Positions 1 to 8,708 of a stretch of DNA of 54,655 nucleotides are shown one piece after another (the first letter of the stretch is position 1; each line of letters begins with the position of its first letter). The translations under genes were made by a program, and so were the position numbers. The notes under the pieces are model-generated. The model saw only the letters and a list, made by a program, of their open reading frames with translations, was not told the DNA's origin and searched no databases. The DNA comes from Planctomycetia bacterium (GTDB lineage: Bacteria; Planctomycetota; Planctomycetia; Pirellulales; PNKZ01): NCBI GenBank assembly GCA_021413845.1, contig JAIOPP010000149.1:1-54655 (forward strand), written 5' to 3'.

Positions 1-1
1 A

Positions 2-880
2 TTACTGATCGGCCCTTGGCTGCACGGCTCGACGAACAAAAGCGGCGTGAAGATCGGCGACCTGACGTATCCCGAGAATGCCTCCTTCGCGATGGACGAG
101 CACATGCTGCGCTGGTTCGATCATTATCTGAAGGGAGCTGATAACGGCATCGAGCGCGAGTCGCCCGTGCGCTATTACGTGATGGGAGCGCTCGGCGAGC
201 AGGATGCTCCCGGCAACAAGTGGCGTTCCGCGCGCGACTTTCCTCCTCCGGCCGTCGAGTCGGGCTACTACTTTCACTCCGGCGGCAAGCTTTCGACGGC
301 TCCTTCTTCGGTAGCCGCCGCACCGACGACCTTTCGGAGCGATCCCGCTCGTCCGGCACCGATCGTCGGCACCGCCTTTCCGGGTGCTCGCGATGCCGCG
401 GCGTATGAAGCGCATCCCGACGTGCGCACGTTTTCCACTTCGCTTCTAACCGCTCCGGTCGAATGGACCGGCTTGGTCAAGGCCGAGATCTTCGTCTCGT
501 CGACCGCGCCGGATGCCGACTTCATCGTGCGCGTGAGCGATGTGTATCCCGACGGCCGGTCGATCTTGCTGATCGACGGCGTGCGCCGCGCGCGCTATCG
601 CGAGGGCTTCGAGAAGGAAGTGCCGCTGCCGGCGGGCCAACCGGTGAAGCTCTCGTTCGAGATCGGCTGGCTGAGCCAAATCTTCAATCGCGGCCATCGC
701 ATCCGCGTGACCATCGGCAGCACCGGGGCCGACTTCTACGAAGTGAATCCGCAAACCGGCGGCGTCTTCACGATCGACCCTTCCAAGACCACGGTCGTGG
801 CCGAGAACGGGATCTATCACGATCGGCAGCGCGTTTCGCGAATCATTGCGCCGGTGGTTCGCGAAATCGCAAGTGAGTGA
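2..880 (+). CDS. CocE/NonD family hydrolase, C-terminal part (5' end outside window)
   Basis: The reading frame is open from base 2 and continues off the left edge, so only about 292 C-terminal residues are present. It begins with a GPWLHG motif, the typical position of the catalytic His in X-Pro dipeptidyl-peptidase/CocE-type alpha/beta hydrolases. A segment with FDHYLKG follows, then a jelly-roll C-terminal domain (PepX_C-like) containing a DADFIVRVSDVYPDGR segment. Family members cleave esters, amides or X-Pro peptides; the substrate cannot be told here. The catalytic Ser and Asp lie in the missing N-terminal part or cannot be assigned. A GTG at 47 is in frame but is not the real start, because the conserved motif lies before it. 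Confidence 0.85.
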   Translation, partial: LLIGPWLHGSTNKSGVKIGDLTYPENASFAMDEHMLRWFDHYLKGADNGIERESPVRYYVMGALGEQDAPGNKWRSARDFPPPAVESGYYFHSGGKLSTAPSSVAAAPTTFRSDPARPAPIVGTAFPGARDAAAYEAHPDVRTFSTSLLTAPVEWTGLVKAEIFVSSTAPDADFIVRVSDVYPDGRSILLIDGVRRARYREGFEKEVPLPAGQPVKLSFEIGWLSQIFNRGHRIRVTIGSTGADFYEVNPQTGGVFTIDPSKTTVVAENGIYHDRQRVSRIIAPVVREIASE

Positions 881-917
881 CCGTTCTCGTATTCGCCACG
901 ATGCTCGAAGGCGTCGA

Positions 918-1433
918 TTAGCCTGACGGGTTGACTCCGCCTAGTTCGCGGCGGAGTTCTTTGAGCCCTTCGACGCAAATCTCGAACTCGTCGCTGAGCC
1001 GTTCGAGGACGACGCCGGAGACCGCTTGTTCGCCCGACGCGGGGATTTCCGCCGCGATCGAATACGCCAGCTTCCCTTGCTCGCGGTAGTCGACGAACTT
1101 GTCGAAGCGGCTCTTCGTCAGCCGAACTTCGAGAATCTCCGGATACAGGCCGGTCCAAAAGAGGGTGAAGTCGCCGATGTGGCGATGGGCCTCGCGGCGA
1201 GCTTCGCCGATTCGCGCGTCGGCTTCGAGCTTCATCTCGCTCACTTCTTCGAGCCTTCGGCCGACGGGGCTCCGGAGCCGATAGATCGAGTCGAAATGAA
1301 TGAAGCGGCCGAGCAGGCCGGCGACGTAGTCGACCAACGGAGGGTCTGCGAAGCCGAGCCGTGTTTCGAACACGTACTCGGTCAGACCGGCGAAGAAACT
1401 TGCAGGCGAAAGCTGCGAACGAATCGGATCCAC
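918..1433 (-). CDS. conserved hypothetical protein, 171 aa
   Basis: I do not recognise a named family. The protein is soluble-looking and mostly helical, with no signal peptide or membrane segment. It has many charged residues, including a DARIGEARREAHRH stretch, and a Phe/Trp-rich core around FTLFWTGLYPEIL. The GTG start at 1433 is well supported: a GGAGGT Shine-Dalgarno lies six bases upstream, at 1440-1445. The gene lies between the hydrolase end and trpA and is on the same strand as trpBA, but about 230 bp separate it from trpA, so co-transcription is uncertain. Coding quality (frame-consistent GC-rich third positions) and the ribosome site make it a likely real gene. Confidence 0.7.
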   Translation of the reverse strand: MDPIRSQLSPASFFAGLTEYVFETRLGFADPPLVDYVAGLLGRFIHFDSIYRLRSPVGRRLEEVSEMKLEADARIGEARREAHRHIGDFTLFWTGLYPEILEVRLTKSRFDKFVDYREQGKLAYSIAAEIPASGEQAVSGVVLERLSDEFEICVEGLKELRRELGGVNPSG

Positions 1434-1439
1434 AAGTCG

Positions 1440-1445
1440 ACCTCC
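1440..1445 (-). promoter_or_regulatory. Shine-Dalgarno GGAGGT deciding a GTG start
   Basis: Read on the minus strand, GGAGGT is followed by six bases and then GTG. It is one of the few canonical Shine-Dalgarno sequences in this window, where most starts lack one. It fixes the start of the 171-residue hypothetical protein at 1433. Confidence 0.6.
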
Positions 1446-1666
1446 GGCGGGCGAGGGACGAAAGGGTCGGCGACTCCGAACATCGGGCCGTCGATAATCC
1501 TTATCGGCAAGACTCCCTACTTGAAGTTTAGGCAGCTATCCGAAATAGCTCAAGTTCGATCTTGCGAAGATCGCCGTTCCGATTGTGACGTCGAAAATAC
1601 CGACAAACGGCTGACATACGCCGCATGGCGTAAGACCGCCGCAGGGATGGACAGCCGGTCTCGGCC

Positions 1667-2479
1667 CTAGCGCGCGGCCTTCGGAAACGCTGCGGCGAGC
1701 TCTTGGATATAGGCCGTCGCGCTCTTCAGCACCTCTTCGCGCGAGCCGGTTTCGGCAGCCGCCAACCTCCGCACCAGCGCCGAGCCGACGATCAGTCCAT
1801 CGGCCGCCGGAGCGAGCAGCCGGACATGCTCGGGCGAGTTGATCCCGAAGCCGATGCAGATCGGCAGTTCGGTCTGAGTGCGCAGCCAAGCGACGTTTTC
1901 GACTAAGTCGGGGGGGAGTTGCGTCCGTTCGCCCGTGATGCCGGTGACGGAAACATAGTAGATGAAGCCGCTCGTTCGTTCGGCGATGCGCTTCGCACGG
2001 TCGCGCGGAGTCGTCGGCGTGACGAGTTGAATCAGGCTGAAATCTTCTTGCCGACAAAGCTTCGCAAACTCCGCCGATTCCTCGACGAGCAAGTCGGGCA
2101 CGATCGCGCCGGCGATTCCCGCCCGCTTCGCCGCGGCGACGAACTTCGCCGGGCCGTGGCGATGGATGATCGCGTAGCTGACCATCGTCACCACCGGGCC
2201 CGAGAGACTCGGCACGGTGCGCTCGGCCATCGCGAAGATGTCGGCGAGCTTCACTTTCTTGGCGAGTGCCCGCGTGTACGAGGCTTGAATCACCGGTCCG
2301 TCGGCGATCGGGTCGCTATAAGGAATGCCGAGCTCGCACAGCTGCGCGCCTCCGGCCGACAGCGCCTTGAGTACGGAGGCCGTGAACTCGAGGTCGGGAT
2401 CACCGGCCGTGACGAACGGCATGAGCGCCTTGCGGCCTTCGCTACGGAGACGGCGGAAAAGTTCGTCGACGGCAGACAT
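1667..2479 (-). CDS. trpA: tryptophan synthase alpha subunit
   Basis: This 270-residue subunit cleaves indole-3-glycerol phosphate to indole and glyceraldehyde-3-phosphate in the last steps of tryptophan synthesis, passing indole to TrpB through the complex tunnel. Signature segments are clear: FVTAGDPD near residue 22, ELGIPYSDPIADGP near residue 50 (with the catalytic Glu and Asp), SVTGITG near residue 180, and CIGFGI near residue 215 in the phosphate-binding region. Length is normal for the family. It follows trpB with a 69-bp gap that contains short A-rich repeats, so a trpBA operon is likely. No other trp genes are in the window. Confidence 0.97.
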   Translation of the reverse strand: MSAVDELFRRLRSEGRKALMPFVTAGDPDLEFTASVLKALSAGGAQLCELGIPYSDPIADGPVIQASYTRALAKKVKLADIFAMAERTVPSLSGPVVTMVSYAIIHRHGPAKFVAAAKRAGIAGAIVPDLLVEESAEFAKLCRQEDFSLIQLVTPTTPRDRAKRIAERTSGFIYYVSVTGITGERTQLPPDLVENVAWLRTQTELPICIGFGINSPEHVRLLAPAADGLIVGSALVRRLAAAETGSREEVLKSATAYIQELAAAFPKAAR

Positions 2480-2491
2480 AAGGGGAACTCA

Positions 2492-2514
2492 AAACCAGAA
2501 GTCAGAAACCAGAA
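2492..2514. repeat. short tandem repeat AAACCAGAA x2 between trpB and trpA
   Basis: AAACCAGAA occurs at 2492-2500 and again at 2506-2514, inside an A/C-rich low-complexity gap unlike the GC-rich surroundings. Function is unknown. It could be a slippage product in a non-coding spacer or a site that tunes expression of trpA. Confidence 0.4.
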
Positions 2515-2548
2515 CTCTTAACTACGAACCACGCACCAAGAACTTTTC

Positions 2549-3790
2549 TTACATCTGCTCGCCTTTAAGTCGTGCCACTTCGAAGGCGTCTTTATCGCCG
2601 CGGCCCGACAGGCACACGACCACGATCTCGTCCGGCGAGCGCTGCGCGGCGATCTCCATTCCCTTTGCCAAGGCATGCGAGCTTTCGAGCGCCGGAAGAA
2701 TTCCTTCGCTGCGGGCCATCGCGTCGAAGGCCTTGAGCGCTTCGTCGTCTTGGCAGTAGGTGTAGCGAACGCGCTGCGAGTCTTTCCAATAGCTATGCTC
2801 GGGCCCGACGCCCGGATAGTCGAGCCCGGCGGAGACGGAGTGAACGTCGGACGTTTGGCCGTCTTCGTCTTGCATGACGTAGCTGAAGCTGCCATGCAGC
2901 ACGCCTGGGCTGCCGAACGACAGCGGCGCGGCGTGGTCGCCGGCAGTCGAGCTTCTTCCGCCGGCTTCGACACCGACCAACTCGACTTCCTTATGCGCGA
3001 CGAACGGATAGAACATGCCGGCCGCATTGCTTCCGCCGCCGACGCACGCCACCACGGTGTTCGGCAACCGGCCGAACTGCGCGAGCGATTGCTCGATCGT
3101 TTCCCGGCCGATGACCGATTGGAAGTCGCGCACGATGACGGGAAACGGATGCGGCCCGACGACTGAGCCGATGATGTAGTGCGTGGTTTCGACCGACGAC
3201 ATCCAATCGCGCATCGCTTCGTTAATGGCGTCGCGCAACGTGCGCGAGCCGGTCGTGACCGGTCGGACTTCGGCCCCGAGCATCTTCATGTTGAAGACGT
3301 TAAGCTTCTGCCGGCGAATGTCTTCCTCGCCCATGTAGACGATGCATTCGAGCCCGAACCGCGCACAAGCGTTGGCCGTGGCGACGCCGTGCTGCCCGGC
3401 TCCGGTTTCCGCGATGACCCGCTTCTTTCCCATGCGGAGCGTGAGGAGCGTTTGGCCGAGCGTGTTGTTGATCTTATGTGCGCCGGTGTGATTCAGGTCT
3501 TCACGCTTGACGTAGATCTTCGCCCCGCCGCATTTCTTCGTGAGCCGTTCGAGAAAGTAGAGGGGGTTCGGCCGGCCGACGTAGTTCTTCAGCAGGTAGT
3601 CGAGTTCGGCGTGGAACTTCGGGTCGGCCTGCGCTTTCGCGTATTCGGCCGTGAGCTGGTCGAGGGCTTTCGTCAACGTCTCAGGCACATAGCGCCCGCC
3701 GAACGAACCGAATCGGCCCGCGGCATCGGGAACTTGAAGCGTCGACTCCAAAGCATCGACGGCTTCGGCGGCGTGTTCGGTGGCGGACAT
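2549..3790 (-). CDS. trpB: tryptophan synthase beta subunit
   Basis: This PLP-dependent enzyme condenses indole with serine to give tryptophan and pairs with TrpA. The PLP lysine motif HTGAHKINN and the phosphate-binding [10 protein letters not shown] are both present, as is [14 protein letters not shown], typical of the TrpB1 type. The protein is 413 residues, normal for the family. I chose ATG at 3790 over an in-frame GTG six bases upstream because an AGGG sequence lies about eight bases before the ATG but only two before the GTG. mutM is divergent, with a 125-bp spacer that should contain both promoters. It is followed by trpA. Confidence 0.97.
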   Translation of the reverse strand: MSATEHAAEAVDALESTLQVPDAAGRFGSFGGRYVPETLTKALDQLTAEYAKAQADPKFHAELDYLLKNYVGRPNPLYFLERLTKKCGGAKIYVKREDLNHTGAHKINNTLGQTLLTLRMGKKRVIAETGAGQHGVATANACARFGLECIVYMGEEDIRRQKLNVFNMKMLGAEVRPVTTGSRTLRDAINEAMRDWMSSVETTHYIIGSVVGPHPFPVIVRDFQSVIGRETIEQSLAQFGRLPNTVVACVGGGSNAAGMFYPFVAHKEVELVGVEAGGRSSTAGDHAAPLSFGSPGVLHGSFSYVMQDEDGQTSDVHSVSAGLDYPGVGPEHSYWKDSQRVRYTYCQDDEALKAFDAMARSEGILPALESSHALAKGMEIAAQRSPDEIVVVCLSGRGDKDAFEVARLKGEQM

Positions 3791-3915
3791 AGGCACTACC
3801 CTAGACGAACGGCGAGAACGTGGGAAAATCTGATTGTTGACCGCCGACTTCCGATGGTCAAGCGACCGGCGTCCGTGAACGATGCCGATCTTCGTCTCTT
3901 GCCGGAGCGTTTGGC

Positions 3916-4770
3916 ATGCCCGAGCTACCTGAAGTCGAAACGATGCGGCGCGGCATTCTGTCGATCGTCGGGCGGAAAATCACGGCGATCGAGCGCACCC
4001 CTTGCCCGAGGAAGCCGATCAGCGTCGAGCCGGGCCTGCCGGCATTTCGCCGGCGCGCATTGGGGCGCAAAGTCGCGGCGATCGAGCGGATCGGCAAGCG
4101 TGTGGTCATTAAACTTGCGGGCGACAAGCAGAACGGCGGAGAGTCGATTATTCTCGAACCGCGCATGACGGGCCTCGTCCTCTTGGCCGATCCGCCGACG
4201 ACCGAGCACCTGCGCATTCGGATCGCGCTCGACGACGGACGGGACGTGTACTACTGGGACCGTCGCGGGCTCGGTTCGGTTCGCTTGCTGAACGAAAAAG
4301 AACTCGCCGCCCGCTATGCCGACGGCATCCTTGGGCCCGACGCGCTCGCGATCACGCCCGACGACTTTCGCCTCCGGCTCGGCAAAAGCAAGCGAGCGAT
4401 CAAAGTGGCGCTGCTCGATCAGAAAGCGGTCGCGGGGATCGGGAATCTTTATGCGTCGGAGATGTTGTTCGCGGCCGGCATCGATCCGCGCAAGCGTTGC
4501 ACGGCGGTCAATCGCGATGCCTGGAGCCGGCTGTTCGAGGCGATGCGCCAAGTGCTCGAGACGGCCGTACGTTACGAAGGCTCGACCTTAGGCGACGGCA
4601 CCTACCGCAACGCCTTGAACAAGGAAGGGGGCTATCAGAACCACCACCGCGTCTATGACAAAGAGGGAATCGCTTGCGTCCTCTGCCTGAAAACGCCGGT
4701 ACGCCGGATCGTGCAGGCGCAGCGCGCGACCTTCTTTTGCCCGACCTGCCAAGGCTCGAAACCGCGGTAG
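3916..4770 (+). CDS. mutM: formamidopyrimidine-DNA glycosylase (Fpg)
   Basis: This 284-residue bifunctional base-excision repair enzyme removes 8-oxoguanine and ring-opened purines and nicks the abasic site. It starts with the invariant PELPEVET: Pro2 is the nucleophile and Glu3 the general acid. The C terminus has the four-cysteine zinc finger, CVLC and then CPTC about 20 residues later, that grips the DNA. The lysine-bearing [11 protein letters not shown] helix-two-turn-helix motif is also clear. Length and architecture are normal. The gene stands alone on the plus strand, divergent from trpB. Confidence 0.97.
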   Translation: MPELPEVETMRRGILSIVGRKITAIERTPCPRKPISVEPGLPAFRRRALGRKVAAIERIGKRVVIKLAGDKQNGGESIILEPRMTGLVLLADPPTTEHLRIRIALDDGRDVYYWDRRGLGSVRLLNEKELAARYADGILGPDALAITPDDFRLRLGKSKRAIKVALLDQKAVAGIGNLYASEMLFAAGIDPRKRCTAVNRDAWSRLFEAMRQVLETAVRYEGSTLGDGTYRNALNKEGGYQNHHRVYDKEGIACVLCLKTPVRRIVQAQRATFFCPTCQGSKPR

Positions 4771-4894
4771 ATTCGAGTGTCTGAAAAGATCGTGTAACGG
4801 TCGGCCGTTTGATTGTCGGCGGCTCTGTATGCCGTCTCCCGCCTGCATCGCCCCACGCCATCGCACGTTCCCTTCGCCCAATAGAGCACCGCTC

Positions 4895-5695
4895 ATGACC
4901 TCGATTCTTCGCTTGCTATTGCTGTCCGTTTCGGTCTTCGTGGCGACTTCTCCGGCGGCGGCGGATGAGAAGAACGTGGCGCAGGAAGAAGCGATCGCAG
5001 CCATTCGGAAAATGAAAGGGAACGTGAAGATCGACGACAAACGGCCCGGCAAGCCGGTCACCGAGGTCCACTTGTTCGGCGGCAAGACGAAAGGGATCGG
5101 CCTCGCACCTCTCACCAAGCTCCCCGAAGTCGAATGGATCGGCCTGCATCTCAGCGATATCACCGAAGACGATCTCGAATACCTCAAGCCGCTCAAGCTC
5201 CGCCGAGTCGGGCTCGCCGATATCAAGCTGACCGACTCCGGCCTCGCGCGGATCGAAGGAATCACTTCGATCGAGACGCTCTACCTAATGGAGAACCCGA
5301 TCACCGACGCGGGCTTAGTGCATCTGCGCGGCATGACCAAGCTCAAGCTCTTGGCGATCGGCACGAGCAAGATCACCGATGCCGGAGTCGTACACCTTGC
5401 ACCGTTGCAAAACCTCGAAGAGCTGCGATTGGATCGTACGGCGGTCACCGATGCCGGCCTGAAACACTTGACGAGTTTCACCAAGCTACAGCGGCTCAAC
5501 CTCGAGGGCCTACGCGGCGTGCGCGATCTCGCGCCGCTGGCCGAGTGTAAGAGCCTCGTTTCGCTCAGCGTGCGCGGCACGAAAGTCGATGCCGCGCAAG
5601 TGGCGTCGCTGCAGAAGGCCCTGCCGAACTGTAAGATCGAATGGGACGCACCGAAAGACGCTCCTCAGCCTACGACTGCGAAACCGAAGCCGTAG
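4895..5695 (+). CDS. exported leucine-rich-repeat protein, 266 aa
   Basis: A signal peptide (MTSILRLLLLSVSVFV, then an Ala-rich cleavage region) precedes about six leucine-rich repeats with the bacterial pattern 'L..L..L..T.ITDAGL'. I placed the start at the ATG directly before the signal peptide; an in-frame ATG at 4829 would add 22 polar residues in front. Such LRR proteins are abundant in planctomycetes and probably act outside the cytoplasm as binding scaffolds, but the partner is unknown. The C terminus ends in a short Pro/Lys-rich tail. The repeat pattern matches the LRR half of the fusion protein at 10727-12883. Confidence 0.85.
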   Translation: MTSILRLLLLSVSVFVATSPAAADEKNVAQEEAIAAIRKMKGNVKIDDKRPGKPVTEVHLFGGKTKGIGLAPLTKLPEVEWIGLHLSDITEDDLEYLKPLKLRRVGLADIKLTDSGLARIEGITSIETLYLMENPITDAGLVHLRGMTKLKLLAIGTSKITDAGVVHLAPLQNLEELRLDRTAVTDAGLKHLTSFTKLQRLNLEGLRGVRDLAPLAECKSLVSLSVRGTKVDAAQVASLQKALPNCKIEWDAPKDAPQPTTAKPKP

Positions 5696-5807
5696 GGTTC
5701 GGACCTCGCTGGAATCTCCCGTTTTCGCGTCGATTCGCGGCGGGCCAACCGTCGACGACCGGCCGATCGCCGCCTCGTTCGGCATTCCCCAATCTCGGGC
5801 GGCCGGC

Positions 5808-5813
5808 TACAAT
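5808..5813 (+). promoter_or_regulatory. possible -10 element TACAAT upstream of aspS
   Basis: The sequence CCGGCTACAAT lies 90 bp before the aspS start. The same CCGGCTACAAT occurs before the hydrolase gene at 34791. TACAAT is one mismatch from the sigma-70 -10 consensus, but I see no convincing -35 box at the usual distance, so this rests mainly on the repetition. Confidence 0.25.
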
Positions 5814-5903
5814 GCCGAATTCTTTCGCCGGGGGCTCGGCGAGCTAGTCGCGAGCCCGAACCGGCAAGCGTTTTCATTCCATTCGTAGCGAGATCCTCCG
5901 ACC

Positions 5904-7673
5904 GTGTTACGCACCCACACATGCGGCCAGCTCCGCGCCGCCGACGTCGGCCAAGAAGTCACTCTTTGCGGTTGGGTCGATAGCTACCGCGACCACGGCC
6001 TGGGCTTGTTCATCGACCTGCGCGATCGCTACGGCAAGACGCAAGTCGTGTTCTCGACGAACCTCGACCCTGCGCTGCTCGAACTCTCGAAAACATTGCG
6101 GCAAGAGTGGGTCGTGAAGGTTGTGGGCAAGGTCTCGCCTCGGCCGGAAGGAACGACGAACCCGAAGCTGCCGACGGGCGAAGTCGAAATCCGCTGCACG
6201 ACGATCACGGTGCTCAATCGGAGCTTGGTTCCGCCGTTTACGCCGGGCCAGCGAGACCTGCCGGGCGAAGACCTGCGCTTGAAGTATCGCTACCTCGATC
6301 TGCGCCGCGCAGAGATGCAGCAGACGCTCATCCTGCGGCATCGCATCGTGAAGACGATGCGCGACTACTTCGACGAGCACGACTTCCTCGAAATCGAAAC
6401 GCCGATGCTCGGCCGGAGCACGCCGGAAGGGGCCCGCGATTATCTCGTTCCTTCTCGCGTGCATCCGGGCAAGTTCTACGCGCTGCCGCAATCGCCGCAG
6501 CTCTACAAACAAATTCTGATGATGGCCGGCTACGATCGCTATGTGCAGGTCGCCCGTTGCTTCCGCGACGAAGACTTGCGGGCCGATCGGCAACCGGAGT
6601 TCACGCAGCTCGACGTCGAGATGGCGTTCATCACGCAAGACGACATCATGGGGATCATCGAAGGCTTGGTCGGGCGCGTGGCGAAAGACGTGCTCAAGCT
6701 CGACGTCAAGCTGCCGCTCGCGCGAATGACTTACGACGAAGCGATGGAACGCTTCGGCCACGACGCGCCGGACCTCCGCTTCGGGCTCGAGATCGTCGAC
6801 GCGACCGACTTGGCCGCGGCCTGCGACTTCCGCGTGTTCCGCGCTGCGGCCGATGCCGGCGAGAAGGTGCGTGGGCTCAATGCTAAGGGAGCCGCCGAAA
6901 AGTATTCTCGCAAAGCGATCGACGAAATCACGGAATGGGTGAAGCACGACTTCGGTTGCAAGGGAATGGCTTGGTTCAAGGTCGAAGCCGGCGGCACGCT
7001 CGCCTCGCCGATCGCGAAAAACTTCAAGCCGGAAGAGCTCGCCGCGATCGCCGCGCGCTTTCAAGCCGAGCCGGGCGACTTCATCGTCTTTATCGCCGAC
7101 AAGTTCGACGTCACTTGCAAGGCACTCTATTCGCTGCGCAAGAAGTTCGGCGTCGAGCTCAAACTCTACGATCCGAAGGCGATGCACTTCTCGTGGATCG
7201 TCGAGTTCCCGATGTTCGCCTGGGACGAAGAATCGAAAGTCTGGGGCGCGATGCACCATCCGTTCACGGCCCCACGCCCGCAAGACTTGGAGTTCCTCTC
7301 CACCGATCCGGGCCGGGCTCGCGCCGTCGCCTACGATCTCGTCATCAACGGCTCGGAGGCCGGCGGCGGCACGATCCGCATCCACGATCAAGAGACGCAA
7401 TCGAAAGTGTTCGGCCTCTTGGGCATCGACGAAGCGACGGCCAAGGAGCGCTTCGGCTTCTTGCTCGACGCGCTGCAGTTCGGCGCCCCGCCGCACGGTG
7501 GCATCGCCCTCGGGGTCGATCGCTGGATCATGCTCTTCGGCGGTCTCGACAACATCCGCGACTGCATCGCCTTCCCGAAAACGCAAAAAGCGGCCGACAT
7601 GATGACGGAAGCCCCCGGCAACGTCGACACGAAGCAACTTCGGGAACTGTCGATTAAGGTCAATCAGGGTTAA
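5904..7673 (+). CDS. aspS: aspartyl-tRNA synthetase
   Basis: This class II aminoacyl-tRNA synthetase (589 residues) charges tRNA-Asp. An OB-fold anticodon-binding domain fills roughly residues 1-110 (GWVDSYRDHGLGLFIDLRD). The catalytic core includes FLEIETPMLGRSTPEGARD, class II motif 2 as RCFRDEDLRADRQPEFTQLD and motif 3 as GIALGVDRWIML. The GAD insertion between roughly residues 300 and 420 marks the bacterial-type enzyme. The start is GTG at 5904, giving MLRTHTCGQL, which fits the family N terminus. A 208-bp spacer separates it from the upstream LRR gene. Confidence 0.97.
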   Translation: MLRTHTCGQLRAADVGQEVTLCGWVDSYRDHGLGLFIDLRDRYGKTQVVFSTNLDPALLELSKTLRQEWVVKVVGKVSPRPEGTTNPKLPTGEVEIRCTTITVLNRSLVPPFTPGQRDLPGEDLRLKYRYLDLRRAEMQQTLILRHRIVKTMRDYFDEHDFLEIETPMLGRSTPEGARDYLVPSRVHPGKFYALPQSPQLYKQILMMAGYDRYVQVARCFRDEDLRADRQPEFTQLDVEMAFITQDDIMGIIEGLVGRVAKDVLKLDVKLPLARMTYDEAMERFGHDAPDLRFGLEIVDATDLAAACDFRVFRAAADAGEKVRGLNAKGAAEKYSRKAIDEITEWVKHDFGCKGMAWFKVEAGGTLASPIAKNFKPEELAAIAARFQAEPGDFIVFIADKFDVTCKALYSLRKKFGVELKLYDPKAMHFSWIVEFPMFAWDEESKVWGAMHHPFTAPRPQDLEFLSTDPGRARAVAYDLVINGSEAGGGTIRIHDQETQSKVFGLLGIDEATAKERFGFLLDALQFGAPPHGGIALGVDRWIMLFGGLDNIRDCIAFPKTQKAADMMTEAPGNVDTKQLRELSIKVNQG

Positions 7674-7778
7674 TTCCCGAAATCTTCACGGCCGGAAGCG
7701 CAAGCTCGAATTAGACTAGCGGTAGTGTCGACTGGAAGTGTCGACTCGTTCTGCGATCGCCTATCGAGGACTTGAGAC

Positions 7779-8669
7779 GTGTTTCGCTTGCCGTGCCGTC
7801 GACCCGATTATCGCGATTATCTGCGCCGGCTTGCCGTAGCGTTCGCCGGCCTCGGTACCGTCGTGGCGATACCGCCTGCGCTCGCGGCGCAGGTGGCCGT
7901 AGGCCAAGCGACGGACGGCGCAGCGGCCGGCGAACCTAAGCCGACGCCGACGTTGAAGCCCGCCGATGCCGATGGCGACGGCAAGATCACGCGCGCCGAG
8001 TGGACTCGCTTCGCGCAAAGCTTTCGTCGCTTCGATGCGAATAAAGATAACAGCGTCGACCTGGCCGAGTTGTCGGCAGACGAGGCGGCGTCGAACGAAC
8101 GGAGCGGCGAGTCGATCGTGCTTGTTCCTGTCGATACCAACGGCGACGGCAAGCTGAGCCGCGCCGAGTGGACGGCGCTCGCGGCGAGCTTTAAGCGGAT
8201 CGATGCCGACGGCAACGGCGCGCTCGACCTTGCGGAGTTTCAAACGCTCGTCGACGCCAAGAACGCCGCGTCGAAACCAGGAGACGTCGCCGCGCTGCGA
8301 GCCGGGCTCTGGCGCGGAGCGATCGTCGAGAAGCGGGGGGAGAATCCGAACTCGGGCACACCGATCGAGCTGCTGATCGCCGGCAACCGAATCGCCGGTC
8401 GCGATCTGAGCAAAAGCAAGAAGGGGGACGAGCCGAACCTCGGCGTCGGCACGTTCGTCGCCTCGGGCAAAGCCGACATCGGCTACCTCGACGCGCAATA
8501 CCTCGACGGCACGGATCGGATCTGCCTCGGAATCTTTCGCATGCAAGGCGACACGCTTTATTGGTGCGTCTCGAACCGAACCGGCCAACGCCCGGAAGAT
8601 TTCGTCACCGCCAACGGCTTCTGGCTGATGATCTTGAAGCGCGTGCCCGACGAGAAATCGTCGGAATAA
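7779..8669 (+). CDS. EF-hand domain protein, exported
   Basis: The 296-residue protein starts at GTG 7779. After an Arg-rich N terminus comes a hydrophobic stretch (LAVAFAGLGTVVAIPPALAA) that looks like a signal peptide. Four calcium-binding loops follow in two pairs: DADGDGKITRAEW, DANKDNSVDLAEL, DTNGDGKLSRAEW and DADGNGALDLAEF. The second half (after about residue 170) forms a beta-rich domain seen in planctomycete exported proteins, with the pattern YLDGTDRICLGIFRMQGDTL; I do not know its role. Likely a calcium-responsive extracytoplasmic protein. It converges with the SGNH hydrolase gene 39 bp away. Confidence 0.8.
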   Translation: MFRLPCRRPDYRDYLRRLAVAFAGLGTVVAIPPALAAQVAVGQATDGAAAGEPKPTPTLKPADADGDGKITRAEWTRFAQSFRRFDANKDNSVDLAELSADEAASNERSGESIVLVPVDTNGDGKLSRAEWTALAASFKRIDADGNGALDLAEFQTLVDAKNAASKPGDVAALRAGLWRGAIVEKRGENPNSGTPIELLIAGNRIAGRDLSKSKKGDEPNLGVGTFVASGKADIGYLDAQYLDGTDRICLGIFRMQGDTLYWCVSNRTGQRPEDFVTANGFWLMILKRVPDEKSSE

Positions 8670-8708
8670 CGTTAAGCCGTATCTGTTGCCTTGGCTCTGC
8701 GTGCTCGC

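Noticed and set aside
1557-1573. Hairpin CGATCTT-GCG-AAGATCG downstream of trpA as a terminator
   Set aside because: Seven-base stem with a three-base loop, but no T-run on the relevant strand; too weak to call.
3791-3915. trp leader peptide or T-box/attenuator before trpB
   Set aside because: No short frame with consecutive Trp codons, and no T-box-like or antiterminator structure was visible.
5907-7637. 576-residue open frame antisense to aspS
   Set aside because: It is a shadow of aspS produced by strong codon bias; composition is Arg/Glu/Asp-rich without any motif, and the plus-strand gene is unmistakable.
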